Assembly: GCF_048544455.1 (NCBI RefSeq)
Contig: NC_133536.1
Span: 39,698,652-39,762,651, forward strand
Length of the DNA stretch: 64,000 bases
Source of the DNA: Silene latifolia
Lineage: Eukaryota > Streptophyta > Magnoliopsida > Caryophyllales > Caryophyllaceae
Direction: 5' to 3'
The position numbers and the translations under genes were made by a program. The first letter of the stretch is position 1, and the number at the start of each line of letters is the position of its first letter. Below the pieces are notes generated by a model. It searched no databases and was not told the origin of the DNA. It saw only the letters and a list, made by a program, of their open reading frames with translations. This document shows positions 22,707-35,074 of this stretch, piece by piece.

Positions 22707-24989
22707 TAGACCTGGCAAAACCCGACCCGACTCGACAAAACCGATCCGACTCGCCCGATATCGAACCCGTTTGACACCCGAAAATACTACAGAATTATAA
22801 CACATGAAACCGACCCGGTCCGATCCAACATAACTCGATTCTTAATAACATCCGATAACCGATATAACCCGAACCCGATAACACCATAGCCGATAAAATC
22901 CGACAAAGAAAAGAACCCGACTCGAGTAAAACTTGACTAACTGATACATACTTGTGACCTGAATAAGACTATGTTTATAAGACTAGAATTAACGTTAAGT
23001 TTACAAATTAAGAATTTTTGTACACTTTTTTTTTTCTTTATAGTTCTCCATGTGAATGTTGTCTAAATATACGAGTCCGGAAGTGCTAACACTTTGGTCT
23101 ATAAGTTTGACTAAAAGTTATCGTTCAATTTAATTATGTGTATATTGTATATAGTTAACTTATATATAAACCTAATACACAAAGTTTTAATTGTGCATGA
23201 CAAACTTTAAAATTGGTATTAATGTTAAACGTGTGTTTGTGGGCAAAACCATAACTCACAACCACTATGAAAGGAATAGAAATGGAGAACGTGGTCTACT
23301 TAACATTATATTTGACTACTTCCCACGTTTTTTAGTAAGAAAATAGGTAATTGGAATAAAAACTACAAATATTCCTGTTTTTTTTTTTTACCAAAAAAAA
23401 AAAAAGTATTTTAAAACGAATTCTTTTTAATATATACTTTATCTAATATGGTTATATATGGATCCGTTTTGCATTATAATTGTGTAAAACCGTCTTACAC
23501 AAGACTAACTAGATAAGAAATTAATACACTTTTCATTTTTTAGCTTTATTTGGCAAAGACATTTCAAATACTTTATTTGATTAGGTCTTAATCTTTCATT
23601 TCAAAGGAGCTAAACTAAAATTAATGGAGCTCAGAGCTTAGCAAAACTGAACTAGATGAAAATGATGTAAGAGTTAATTTGAGTATAAATTTGAAAATTT
23701 GAATTGAGTTGAGTTAAAATTCGAATCCGAAGTCGCAAAACACCAAAATAGACCCGAGCTACCGAATTGAATTGTTGAGCTAAATCAACTAATTAAATTG
23801 AACGGCTTTAGTGAAGTGAATCGTATAGCTAAATTAAGCCAGAAGCATGCTCGTAAAAGAGCTAAACTGAATTGAACTAACTCTAGCTAAAGTGAATTGA
23901 ATTGAACTCAATTAAGCTAAACTGATTTGAACTTAACTTAATTGAGCTAAATAGAGCTAAATGGAACTAAACTAAATTCAATTGAAGTTATGTGAGCTAA
24001 GTCGAGCTGAACTTAGGTAAATTAAAAATTAGCATCAACTTAACTAAATTTAAGTTAACTTTGCTTAATTAACTTAGGCTGATTAAGCTTAGATTAACTT
24101 TTTAACTAAAATTTGACTTCAATAAACTTATTAACTAGCTTTTCTTGTTAAACCTACCGTTTAGCTAGTTTAAAAAATAACATTATTGTCCCCTTCATCT
24201 TAATGTATCACTAATTAACTGTCCACGTTCTAAATCTAGTAAGGAAATCGAATGAACTTCCCAAGTAAATTTTTGTTTAGACCAATTCAAGTTCGGTCAG
24301 TGATATAGTTAGAGTAATTCGAATTTCGGTGAATTCAAGTTCTAGTGATTTCACATTCTATTCAAAATATATTTCTCACTCATCCTTTTATTATCTAGCT
24401 ATCTTCGATTTTCAACATTTTGGTTTAAATTTTATTTTAAGTTTTATGTCCAAATAGCTGGTAGTACAAAATTATATAAATATTTATTTCTTTGTTATTT
24501 CACATTCAATATTATATAACTGAGATTTTTTTTTCATAAATTCATTATCAATTAATCAATGGTTATTACTCTTAAATTGAAAATTTTAAATACAATATCA
24601 TTATATATATTTTTCAGCAACTAGCTATATATGAATAGATGCATAACACCGTAAAATAATACAGAATGACCTAAGGGACAAGTTGTGACCCGTTATAACC
24701 CGATAGGATCTAGTATTAAAACTTTTTGACATGATATGAACTGTTCAGGATTGTTAGTCTAACTAACCCTACCGATATGTCTAACTAACCCTACCGATAA
24801 CAACCGTCACCCGACCAAGGGTTCCCTATGCCGACCCGATACCCGAAGTAAGTCATAACCTGAAATAATCCAACTGAAACCGATCCGACCCGCAATTTCA
24901 TATGACTCGAATAAATCCGACATCACGATAACCCGCACCCAAAACAACTCGACTCGAATCCGACTCGACCCACCCGATTGCCACCTCTA
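22707..24989. mobile_element. hAT-type element, 2.3 kb, perfect 8-bp TSD
   Basis: The 8-mer CCTAGGGC flanks it on both sides (22699-22706 and 24990-24997). Ends TAGACCTGGCAA and TTGCCACCTCTA match as inverted repeats at 10 of 12 positions. Both subterminal parts are arrays of CGACCCGACTCG and CCGATCCGA words. The centre is AT-rich; 23630-24080 holds a degenerate array of GAGCTAAATTGAACT-like units. No transposase ORF is seen. An 8-bp duplication points to the hAT superfamily. Confidence 0.8.
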
Positions 24990-25763
24990 CCTAGGGCCCG
25001 CTCGCTGGTGCTACCTTGATAATCTTCTCCGCCTCCCCATGCCAGACCTATTTCCCATTTGAATGCCACATGCTCAACCTCTAAACACCAAACCAATACC
25101 AACAAAAACTCCCCCACCCCCAAAAACACCAGATTAAGGCTTTACAAAAGATCAAGGGATTGGACACTTTAAAACTGAAGAAAGTGGTAATCACGATCCG
25201 TAACTTTGTTTGATAATAAAATTAACCCGGTAAGTTTCAATTATAGAGATTAGACTTGTACCTAAAGAAAAAAAAATATTATAGAGATTAGCCTCTTATT
25301 TTTAATCAAGTGTTTATGCTCACGATGTGTCCAAATTATTCTACAATGGTGGATAATTTGTGTGCTTAGGCTAGTGGTTTCTCTTGTTTAGTGTGATATT
25401 ATTACAAAATATGTAATTTCTTCTCAACATGAAATGAAATGATAATTTTGGAAAAAAAAAATGTTGCTTAAACTCTGCCATGCTTCTTCCATTTGCTATT
25501 TTCCCTCCTTTTTGGAGGAGTCGTAATTATACTTGGTATTTACTACGTATTCCAGAAACAAGTCAGAAGCCAAGAGCTATAACCACTTCAAATGTTACAC
25601 GATCCACAAGCGGATTCTAAAGTAAGCTACAACAACGGATACTACAAGATATAACTCATTCTGGCTACGAGAAAAAACTACCGGAGAATTGCTTTGAGCA
25701 TTCTGTAAGTTATTTTGAATGGCCTTTGTGATCTCAGTCGTAACAGTAAAAATGAAGACCTAC

Positions 25764-28700
25764 CTACAAAAGGATCCTGACTACAGCGAGACCCACAGCT
25801 GAAATAGAGACCAGTGTACCAATGCAGTATTTGATTACTTCATACTTTGCAGCTTCTAATTGGGCCCTCAGAGCATGAATTTCCTGGGGACCAGATTCAA
25901 GACATAATTATATGCGGCAGTATAACTCGTACCAAGTCACAAATCAAATGCAAAGCAATCAATGACACATCAACGACTGTAGCTTCAGGGACATGATCAT
26001 ATAGCACAAGTTACACAAACTCGGTTAGAAATATCAGGTTTGGAGGCATGTACAAGTGTCAGACTCGGCTATTTTGTAAAAAAAGTCGTGTTTTTGTTTC
26101 AAAGTGTCCTACTTATGTTGGACTGTTGAAGGTCGGACTTGCGTATGCAAGATAATATGAAGATATGAGTTGGAATTCTTTACGTTGTGCTTCGAGATAA
26201 TATGAAGACTTGTGCATTGACATGGGTACGCGAGATAATATGAAAAGTCAGAGTAACATAAGTTTGAATTCGCCACATGCTTCAAGATGTTTCAGCTCAA
26301 AGAATCTTGACAAACAAGAAACAAAATGTAAACTCTGCACATGTTATGAATTGAAGGCACAATTCTTTGAAACCATGTTTTTAGCTTCATAAATAATATA
26401 CTTACACGATCAAGCTTATTTGTAAGGTTGGAGGTTTCTGTCGTCTGATTGTTAAGTTCCTCACGTATGCGCCTGTATTCATTTCAGACAGGCTAAGCAA
26501 CAAGGAAATCAAAGGAAAGGCTTTCATCGAGACAAAGTTGTCTTTCGGAAGTTAAAAAGCTTATGGCGGAAGTGAATAAGAGTTTGGCTCACCCCTTTTC
26601 AAGGTTTAGATCCAAACGCTGTCCAGCGGTTACCTTGTCAATTTCATATCTGGTCAAACAAAAATCACATTAAAAAATTTTGTGCTAGGAATCTACCAAG
26701 ATGATAACACGGTCACAGAAAAACTGAACATGAAACATCCATAATGACAGTCGATAGAACTGACTTCAACTCCCGTTGCAACTTCTCTATATCGCCTTGA
26801 AGCTTTTCAGTCTCCCTTTGCAACAAGGCAAAATGATGGTCCTATAGGCAATGGAAAAACAGAATGAAATAAGGAGCAAATTCATGATAGTTGCAATACA
26901 AATTAAACTGATAATTGCTTGTTACTTTCAAAAATAAAATCACGATTATATATCTCAGAAAGCCCACAAACACTTATTTGTTCACTAATTTTTTTAAAAA
27001 TTCTGGTAATTTCATGATTGTGCAAACTTAGATAACTAGTGCTTCACATCAAGCAACAGTTTCTAGGTTATTGACATGGCTACTCAATAACTTGCTGCTT
27101 TTTATGTTTTCTGCAAACTGCACGAAACTTTAAACAAACACTTCGGATCAACCAAATGTCTCACACCATCAGCACCCAAGGAATGTTTTCTCTTATAATA
27201 TTGATGAACTGTGTCTTATATTTAAAGTAGATTCTTAGTACAGTTGCAGTCAAGTCGCAATGCTATTATACAGTACATTATACAGATGACAGTGAACCTA
27301 CTATTTAGTAATTGCTGCCCCAGCTCTTTCAAGGAGCGCAAATCCTGACATAATTCCATGATCCAACAATATTAAATGCTGCACAAATCACTCCAAGATC
27401 TACAATCTTATTTATGTTGACATCACCTTAGGTTCAAATGCACAGAGATCATATGAAAGGTTTTACCATCATAACAGTCCCAATATGTTTGATACTAGTA
27501 TCTTCCATTAAAAACCCAACCAATCTCTCAATAGCAAGTATGGGAAATAGAAGCTTCACAAATACAATTGTGAAAGTGGGGAGCAACGAAAAAAAATGGA
27601 AGTGGCATAATAGTGGAATGTCAACGAGTAACCTAGTCCTTCGCGGTTCAATGTCTTTGTCCAAAGAACCAATTCTCCAATAACTAGACAAATAGTTTGA
27701 TGCATTTGGACTCGTTAATCAACACTAAGGAATTGCTTTGACTAGGGTAACCAGATTCGAAATACAGCCAATTCAAATGGGAAATACGAATGTGATTCGC
27801 TCAAAATAGAGCATAATTAGGTATAGCTATAACTAAATACCATAATTCAATGTAACTCGAATACGCAATTCATGCGAATCAGTTTGTCACTTGGTAGGCG
27901 ACTACGCGAATCCAGTAACGCAGGTTTGAATTGAGGGCTAAAGTCGTATGCCTCGAATTAACAATTTATATCACTTAAATCCGTATACTAAACAAATAGT
28001 AAAGAAGAAGTAAGGGTCGAACCATAAGGAATTGGAATAATCGTAAACGAAATCAAGTGTGGAAAAGAGCAATCCTTAACTAAATCAAGGATTGTAGCAA
28101 CTCTCTAAAAGGGGGTTTTAAGTTTGGTTTAATGTCCAAGCTAAAAATAAATTGACAACAAGCAACAAAAGTTATAATTAAAATATTGAGGAGTATCTTG
28201 ACTCAAACTAGTATTCACTACCAAGTAATGGCTCGATCATCGACTACAAAATATTACCAACCTGAGCAATCCATTATGATATCCAATAAATTTCAATTTT
28301 ATTAAATTTTATTAAATATTAATTCCTCAACTAATTTAGCGAAGAAAGTCAAATCGGTTGCCTTTAATCACCCTTTCTATTACTAACCCAAATCACGCAA
28401 ATCAAGTTCAAGTAATTAGAAGTATTCAATCGATTGAGAAACTATAGAAATAATTAATATCAACAACGCTACCGACATTCAAATTACTATAAGTTAAATT
28501 CCTTTTATAACTAAACTAAGACAAACTGAGTTCAGTGATATAGTCACAATTATTTTTACTCGTCCTCGATGTAAAACCGAAGACTACAATTAAAAGCAAA
28601 CAACACTAGCTCAAACAAGCACATGGCGGAACCTATCCAGTATCAAGAATGCTATCTTCCCCCACTCGTCCACCAACACTCCCTCAAGTATAAAGTATAG

Positions 28701-31700
28701 CCAGCTAAGTTACTCAGACACGGATACGAAGTATTATTGTATCCGATACGTATCGGAGTATCCGACACGTCATTTTGAATTTTAATAGATACGGGAATAC
28801 GGTCAAAGGAGTATTTTACTATTTTTTACACGCGGATACGACTCGTCTTATATTTATTTATATATATTTCTTCATATTATTTGAGAAATAAATAAAAGAA
28901 ATATACTCTTTGAGTGTATCATTTCTGTTTCTTACTTAAAGGTGAGGACCCACGGAGAGAGAAAACATAATAAATACTATAAAATGTTACAATTATTAAA
29001 ATATCCCAGTCCCCACCAACTATCCCCCACTCTTTTCATAAAAAATAAAACCCTACCCATCTTCACCCGTCGCACCTCTCTCTCTTCTTTTACACTTCCT
29101 ATTGTAGCTCTCTACCCCGAACTTGACCCTCAAGCTTCAACTTCTTCAGATCTTCTCCTCATCTTCTCCTCCTCCCAGCAATGGTGACATGCTCCAATGT
29201 AACCAGATTTGGGTGAAGGTCAAGTTCTTCATACTAGAAGAGCTTCACACGAGCAACAAAGGTAAGTTTTCTCACTCCTTTGCGCGGTACCCCGTGTCCC
29301 ATTCTGGCGTATTGGGTACGTATTCTGTATCGTATTCCGTATTGTATCGTATCGTGTCGATACGGAATACGCCACCGACGTGACGTGTCGGAGTAACTCT
29401 GATAGCAAGTACCAACACACACAAAACCAATGTATAGTAGCTCAATTCACACCTATTCAAAAGGATACGTAACAATCATGGCAAGAACAATCATTACAAG
29501 TCTAAACAATGCTAGGCCCCTTACTACTATAATTGAGATGGCCATAAAATGTAACATGCCCAGTACTCCAAGACACGTTTTACCGCTACAACTCCAAGCA
29601 AGGTGAATCAACCTAGTCTACTCTACTCCATCAACCAACACAAAGCCAACAATCGCTTAAAAAAAGTTCAAGCAACAACAAATCTCTGCGTTTCACCAGA
29701 CCTTTTCTTCCTTCTTTGTCACTCTTCTTATGACGCCATACCAAACATAGGAGAATTGATTTGCGGTTGATCAATTTTTTTTCCTAAATACCTCATTTTG
29801 CCTAGAGCGCCTACTCTTGCGGGTTCTCACTCTTAACTTTTTTCTCACACCAACTCTCGTGGCACACATCTCGTTTCTTCATTTTACCCGGAACACCCTT
29901 TGAGGTTTTCATTCCTTCATCGGCCCCTTGAACACTTCTCCTAATTTTGCCTAGCCGCCCTTTCGGGTTTTTCACCTAGCCAGGGTGTTTCTTTTTTTCC
30001 TTTTCAGGAAACGGAAATAAAGCAAGGCAAATAAATTACAATTGACGGAAAAAAAAAATATGTACAAATAAAATATGTACAATTGTGCATATACCCCTCC
30101 CGTGCTTGATCCAAAACATTGTCCCCACTCCCCAATGTTGTACGGGAACACAAAATAAAGGGAAGGGGGCGTACCACAAACTATGAAGAATGAGACCCGA
30201 TGCACGAGCGAGCCTCTCTCGTGACGTCTCTTGGCTAACTTCTCATACATGGTAGCCGGAGAGGTTGATACAACCCCGGATACATAGCCTCGAACATGTA
30301 GATCATGGAGCGCTAAAGTGCCAAAGATCCGTGTTCTGATTATAAGACATACTCAATCACATTCCTCAAATCCTCCATATCGATCTCTCCAAGCAAAATC
30401 CCCCCACCTCATCACCCTCACCCTCGGCCTGAACCGTCGGCCTCCACTAGAGCTACAAGAACAAAATCGCTGCAACGCGGCCCCACGGGAATCACCACAC
30501 TCTCTGACCTCGGTGCAACGCAAACACCAATTCCTCGCGATTGATCAATCCGAGCTTTCATCATCATATGTCAACACATAGAATCAATATCCATAGAAAT
30601 CAACCCTCTTAGATTTCGGGTATCCAACTCATACCCCAAGAGAGTAGCAAGTAGCAATTATTGTGGTCATGCCTCCCATTGCAATCTTACCACTTAGCAC
30701 CCCCTGAATCTCTTGAGACGAGTGTGACTAAAATCTCTTGACCAATCCGGACTACCCACTCCTTCCGGCCCCATATCCCACGGTATTTCAATCTCACCTG
30801 AGTTGATGTTGGAAGCATGGGCGGATCTAGGGGCCCGGGTGGGCACGTGCCCACCATGAATTTTTCGGGATAAATTTTTTATAAGTAACAAAAATGATCA
30901 ATAAGTTTATGTGGTTCAGTTGGTAAGCCCTTTAGTTGACCCTTGAAAGGTCACAGGTTCGATTCTTGGTGCCCTAGGTTTTTATTAAATAAATTTTTGT
31001 TAAACTCTGTAATGATCTCAAGGCCCATCTCGTTAGTAAGCTACAATTTATATGTAAAAAATGTTCCTCCCAGGGTTTGAACTCTTGACCTGGAGGTTAC
31101 ATACCACCTTCTCTACCATTGAACCACTTGTGTTTAGTGTTTATTTAAATATTAGAATATAATATATCTTATCATAGGAGATATTATTTATTTTTATTTA
31201 CAAAGTACATTTATTTCAAATTTAAATATTTCAGAAGAAAGTTCAAAATAAAATACTAATTTTTAAACTAAAAAAATTATTAAAATTAGTTATTTTTCTA
31301 TTTTTTGGGAGGAAAAAAAAATCCATAATAAAAAAATGCGGTTTAAAATAAAAAATAATGTATCGGAAAAAATTTCGTGCCCCCCTTTCGATAAATTCCT
31401 GCGTCCGCCCCTGGTTGGAAGGCTCCTCTTAGCACATGAATGACATAGCTATGACTCGGTGTATAAAGCGATACGTTGGGTGAGGAATCTTAGAACTCTT
31501 CTCGATGTGACTAGAAATGCGTTTATGTGTGATAGGCCTGATAGCATACCAAAATTCATGAGTAATGAGTCGCCACCCTAGTAGGAGTAGTAACCCACTT
31601 CTCCATAACATCTCTCGGAGCCACACCAAAAATCTCCCTCAAAGCACCAAGGGATAACACCGTCTCTTGGTTCATTAACTCGAATCAAATACTAACCAGG

Positions 31701-34700
31701 GACAAGAACTCTAGCGTCAATCATCTATATGTCTCCACCTTCTTGTTCAGAAATTCACTCTAACCCACCTCGCCTCAACAACACCTCCACCGCCTCAAGG
31801 ACTCCCAATTTAATCAATGCCTTCCGGTCAAAGAATTTGGTGAATTTAAAAATTCTATTCAGAATGGCAAGAGCCTTCCAATACTTCTTTTGAGCATCCG
31901 GAAAGTTACATCTCATGTAATTCACAATGGGACGGATGGCACTAGTACGTAGGTTACTTGTGGTGGCCATCTTCATATGTCGACACATGGAATCAATATC
32001 CATAGAAGGGGACCCTCTCACTCGATCTCAGGAACAAACTCCTACTCTAAATGAGTAACACTTAATATGATCATGCCTCCCATTACAATCTTACAACATA
32101 GCACCCCCGAATCTCAAAACACATTGTTTAGTAATCCAAAGCCACCACAAGTAACCCACGTACTAGTGTCATTGGAAGGCTCTTTCCTTTGCCAAAAGAA
32201 TTTTTAAAGTCACCAAATTCTTTTACCGGGAGGCACTGATTAAATTGGGAATCCTTGAGGCGGTGGAGGTGTTGTTGAGACGAGGTGGGTTGAGTGAATT
32301 TTCGAACAAAAAGGCTGAGACATATAGCCGATTGACATTGGAGTTCTTGTACATGGTTGAGTTTGTACCTGACATTGACCCTCCTAGTATTCGATTCCAG
32401 TTAATGAATCACTAAATCCCTTGGTGCTTTGAGGAATATTTTTGGTGTATCTCCGAGAGATGTTACGAAGAGGCGGGTTGGTACTCCTACTAGGGTGGCG
32501 ACTTATGAATTTTGGTATGCTATCACGCATAAACGCATTTCTAGTCACACTGAGAAGAGTTCTAAGATTCCTCACCCGACGTTCCGCTTTATTCACCGAG
32601 TCCTAGCTATGTCCTTAATGTCCTAAGGGAAGCCTACCAACATCAACCGAGGCGAGATTGAAATACCGTGGGATATGGGGCTAGAAGGAGTGGGTAGTCC
32701 GGATTGGGCAAGAAACTTTATTCACATAGAGACTAAATGGTAAGATTGTAATGGTAGGCATTATGACATTAAATGCAACTCATTTGGGGTATGAGTTGAT
32801 CACGGAGATCGAGTAAGAGGGTTCATTTCTATGGATATTGATTCCATGTGTCGACATATGAAGATGATAGCTCGGATTGATTGCGAGGAATTGGCGTTTG
32901 CTTTGCGGTTAGGAAATGTAAAGAAGACACCCTACTCGAGGCTACCGAGACAGGAGGGTGTGGTGATTCCGATGGGGCCGCGTAATAGCGATTTATACAT
33001 TCCCTCGAACAATCCGGAGATGGTTGTTCTTGATGCTTTAGTTGTGGATAAGGATTTAGTTATGGAGGAGTTAGGCGGTTCAGGCGGACCTCGCGGACCT
33101 CGGGATGATGAGGAGGAGGCTAATGATTGTGAGGATGGTGCTGAGAGTGATGAGGCGGGGGATGTTGCTTGGAGAGCCCGTTTGGAGATCAATATGGAGG
33201 ATTATTTAGGATTATTTGAGGGATGAGATTGGGTATGTCCGTTAACACGGAATCTTTTGCAGTTCAGCACTCCATGAGCGACTTGTTCAAGGCTATGTAT
33301 ATGGGCTGTTTCAGCCTCCTCCGACTATCATGTATGAGGAGTTAGCCAAGAGTGCTCAAATGCTCAAAGGTTGGTAACTGATTGATTGTAGTCGATGATC
33401 GAGCTATTACCACTTGGTAGTGGATACTAGTTTGAGTCAAGATACTTCTCAATATTTGACCTTTAATTTACTTGTCATTTGTTTAGTTAGTTTAATTACT
33501 CCGTAGTTCTTTATACAAAACCAAGTTTCCCCCCAAAACTAGTTACTTTACAGTTTACTCTACATCACTCACACTTTAGTTAACTTAGTCCTTTGTGGGT
33601 TCGACCCTTACTTTCACTATATTGCTATTTTTTGTAGTCTAGTCTAGTAAGTGAATATAAATTTACTTGTCATTTGTGGTATCAAATTTGTGAAAGCAAT
33701 CTCCTCCATTGTTTAGTAAGCAAAATGGAGTAAAATGGAAATGGAGTGGGACCCATTTCTCTCCTCCAAAGCATATCAAAATCTCTTCGATGTAGGAGAG
33801 TTTTGGGGGAAAATTGTATCCAAAGACACCAACTCCCACTCTTTCTCCTTCCTTTCCCTCTGAAAATAATATCCAAATACACCCTAGGTATTTGGATTTT
33901 TCATTAGTATGGTCGATTCAAACGGTATACAAAGGCCATAGGTAATAACAAATCAAATTAATGCCACACTGCAGCATAAATATTCACACATATCATAGCT
34001 TCAATTTAGCTCCGTAAAACAGTGTATTACCTGCGAACTTTGCACCTCGGTTTTAAACTTGGCAATATTTCCTTCCTGAATCAGCTCTGTCTACATAATC
34101 CGACATACACAAACATTACAAGACGAACGAACAGAAACAAATATTCCAAAACCAAAACCCCATGACATCAAATATATACCCTCCAGAGAGGAGATCCTAC
34201 CTTCTGCATTTCACCTCTGGACACAAACGAGTATGAAACGTTTTCTAAAGTATCATTTAGGACTTCAGTGATTGCAGACGTTATAGCCTCGGCTTGCTTC
34301 GACGAAATTCCCTCTTTCTCTAAACTCCTCACCTATCCACACACACAAAAGATTCATTCCACTTCAATTTGTTTATCAATCAACAGACTAGAATTTTTCT
34401 ACAGAACAGGCATTGAATCAATCAATTGTCGATAAGTTCCAATTTCCGAGCATGAAAGATTGAACATAAAACAGAATATATGCGTCACTCCGAGCAGTAA
34501 TTATCCTGTAAGGCAGTTCCATTGTAGCCTACAACAGCCTTACACAAATGAGGTGCACAAGCATTACAAGGCCCCGAACATTACCTAATCTAATAACATT
34601 GTCCTGTAAGACCGTCCCATTCTACAACGGCCTTACAAAAATGAAGTGCACAAGCATTATAAGGATGTTGTACGCCCAACCTTAACTAATAATAGTTTAA

Positions 34701-34958
34701 ATATCTCAAGAAAAAGCCCTAAAACTATTTAAAAAAGAAGAAATTAAATAAAGGAAATACCATAGCTAAGGTATCGACAAGACAAGCACGCTTTCCATTA
34801 CCAAGAACTTGAAGCTGAGAGAAGTGACGGTAATTATTGTTTAATAAGCGATTAATTCGTGGATTAACTGCTGTAACACTGTAATTTCCCGTCAATTTAC
34901 CAGAAAATAGACTACGAGTTAATGATCCGAGTTGAATCGCTCGCTTTGATGCCGCCAT
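25764..34958 (-). CDS. DUF1640 / MCUR1-like mitochondrial coiled-coil protein
   Basis: Seven coding exons, all with GT-AG borders: 34761-34958, 34201-34332, 34031-34090, 26765-26841, 26593-26649, 26406-26472 and 25764-25883. They join to 236 residues in an unbroken frame. The start is the ATG at 34956-34958 (MAASKRAIQL); the frame upstream opens only with TTG. Residues 1-60 are basic and Ser/Thr-rich, as expected of a mitochondrial presequence. LEKEGISSKQAEAITSAITE is the DUF1640 signature. Then comes a coiled coil (ALLQRETEKLQGDIEKLQRE, AGQRLDLNLEKGRIREEL, EIHALRAQLEAAKYEV) and a C-terminal membrane segment (IGTLVSISAVGLAVV). Animal and yeast relatives (MCUR1, CCDC90B, FMP32) lie in the inner mitochondrial membrane and affect calcium-uniporter or cytochrome-oxidase assembly; the role in plants is not settled. 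Intron 3 is 7.2 kb and full of transposon relics. Confidence 0.92.
28711..29399. mobile_element. TIR element with GATACG subterminal motifs
   Basis: Left GTTACTCAGACACGGATACG and right GTGTCGGAGTAAC are inverted ends; CGTATC/GATACG words recur near both ends. The interior (about 29070-29265) resembles a plant 5' UTR: a CT-rich leader, an ATG at 29181 and a splice-donor-like AAGGTAAG at 29260. This may be a remnant of the element's own gene or captured host sequence. No clear target duplication. Confidence 0.5.
30205..32110 (-). pseudogene. Athila-like ORF1 (gag) relic, left arm
   Basis: Reading the minus strand from 32021: MRGSPSMDIDSMCRHMKM, FTKFFDRKALIKLGVLEAVE, then an FWYAI / RISSHIEKSSKIPHPTYRFI stretch (31429-31629) and, after the hAT insertion, GEIEIPWDMGPEGVGSPDW (30694-30891). 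The same words occur on the plus strand at 32140-33226. The pattern (LTLEFL, FGVSP, FWYAI, HRVLAMS) resembles the ORF1/gag region of Athila-type Ty3/gypsy elements as I remember them. Stops and frameshifts are frequent. The stretch at 31970-32110 repeats a later part of the ORF, so this arm is itself rearranged. Confidence 0.5.
30816..31413. mobile_element. hAT-type element with perfect 8-bp TSD
   Basis: GTTGGAAG precedes (30808-30815) and follows (31414-31421) the element. Ends are CATGGGCGGATCTAGG and CGTCCGCCCCTG, of the CAGGGGCGGA type known from plant non-autonomous hATs. It lies inside the left Athila-like relic. Two tRNA-like stretches face each other inside it: GTGGTTCAGTTGGTAAG with GGTTCGATTCT (about 30909-30970, plus), and, on the minus strand, GTGGTTCAATGGTAGAG with GAGTTCAAACC (about 31070-31135). 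Confidence 0.8.
32140..33226 (+). pseudogene. Athila-like ORF1 (gag) relic, right arm
   Basis: The plus strand reads FYREALIKLGILEAVEVLLR (about 32215), RLTLEFLYMVEFVPDIDPP (about 32330), GALRNIFGVSPRDVTKRR and FWYAITHKRISSHTEKSSKI (32429-32626), then MDIDSMCRHMKM and RIDCEELAFALRLGN with an acidic C-terminus (32831-33226). The order and wording fit an Athila-type gag, broken by a few stops. Compared with the left arm it lacks the hAT insertion. Family assignment rests on remembered Athila ORF1 patterns; it could belong to another large plant Ty3/gypsy lineage. Confidence 0.5.
33370..33660 (+). repeat. Inverted copy of 28000-28260
   Basis: GATACTAGTTTGAGTCAAGA at about 33420 is matched, in reverse complement, by TCTTGACTCAAACTAGTATT near 28196. 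The matches continue through GTAGTCGATGATCGAGC and a GGTTCGACCCTTAC block. It is the downstream flank of the right gag relic, mirrored by the left one. It gives the intronic palindrome its outer arms, about 5.2 kb apart. Confidence 0.7.
34497..34665. repeat. Local tandem duplication in intron 1 of the DUF1640 gene
   Basis: TCCTGTAAGGCAGTTCCATT ... GTGCACAAGCATTACAAGG (34505-34580) recurs as TCCTGTAAGACCGTCCCATT ... GTGCACAAGCATTATAAGG (34602-34665), about 80 percent alike by eye. Each unit contains an inverted GTAAGGC/GCCTTAC pair. Confidence 0.5.
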
Positions 34959-35074
34959 TGAAGAAAGAGTCTTCAAACTAACAATATTTTATGATTGATT
35001 ATATAACATTAAATAACAGTGATTAAATAAAGGAGCAGAAGATTGGGAAGAAGGTAATATGGAGTGGAAGTTGA

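Larger units (their letters stand above)
26842..34030 (-). other. Giant intron 3 of the DUF1640 gene
   Basis: The intron is bounded by GTAATACAC at the donor (34030) and CCTATAG at the acceptor (26842), and the exons on both sides stay in frame (EVQSSQ joined to DHHFALLQRE). It holds two opposed Athila-like gag relics, a hAT-type element with 8-bp duplication (30816-31413), a TIR element (28711-29399) and non-coding flanks. The other introns of this gene are 115-740 nt. Confidence 0.85.

Noticed and set aside
27300-27345. Extra exon of the DUF1640 gene (CTCTTTCAAGGAGCGCAAAT on the plus strand)
   Set aside because: Exons 3 and 4 already join to give the expected EVQSSQ-DHHFALLQRE, and inserting it would add unrelated residues and break the frame.
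29229-29475. Three overlapping Arg/Tyr-rich minus ORFs
   Set aside because: They read through the GATACG/CGTATC repeats at the end of a TIR element in three frames, an effect of short repeats without stops.
30905-30985. Functional tRNA gene
   Set aside because: A- and B-box-like words are present but no acceptable acceptor stem or anticodon arm can be drawn, and it lies inside a hAT-type element.
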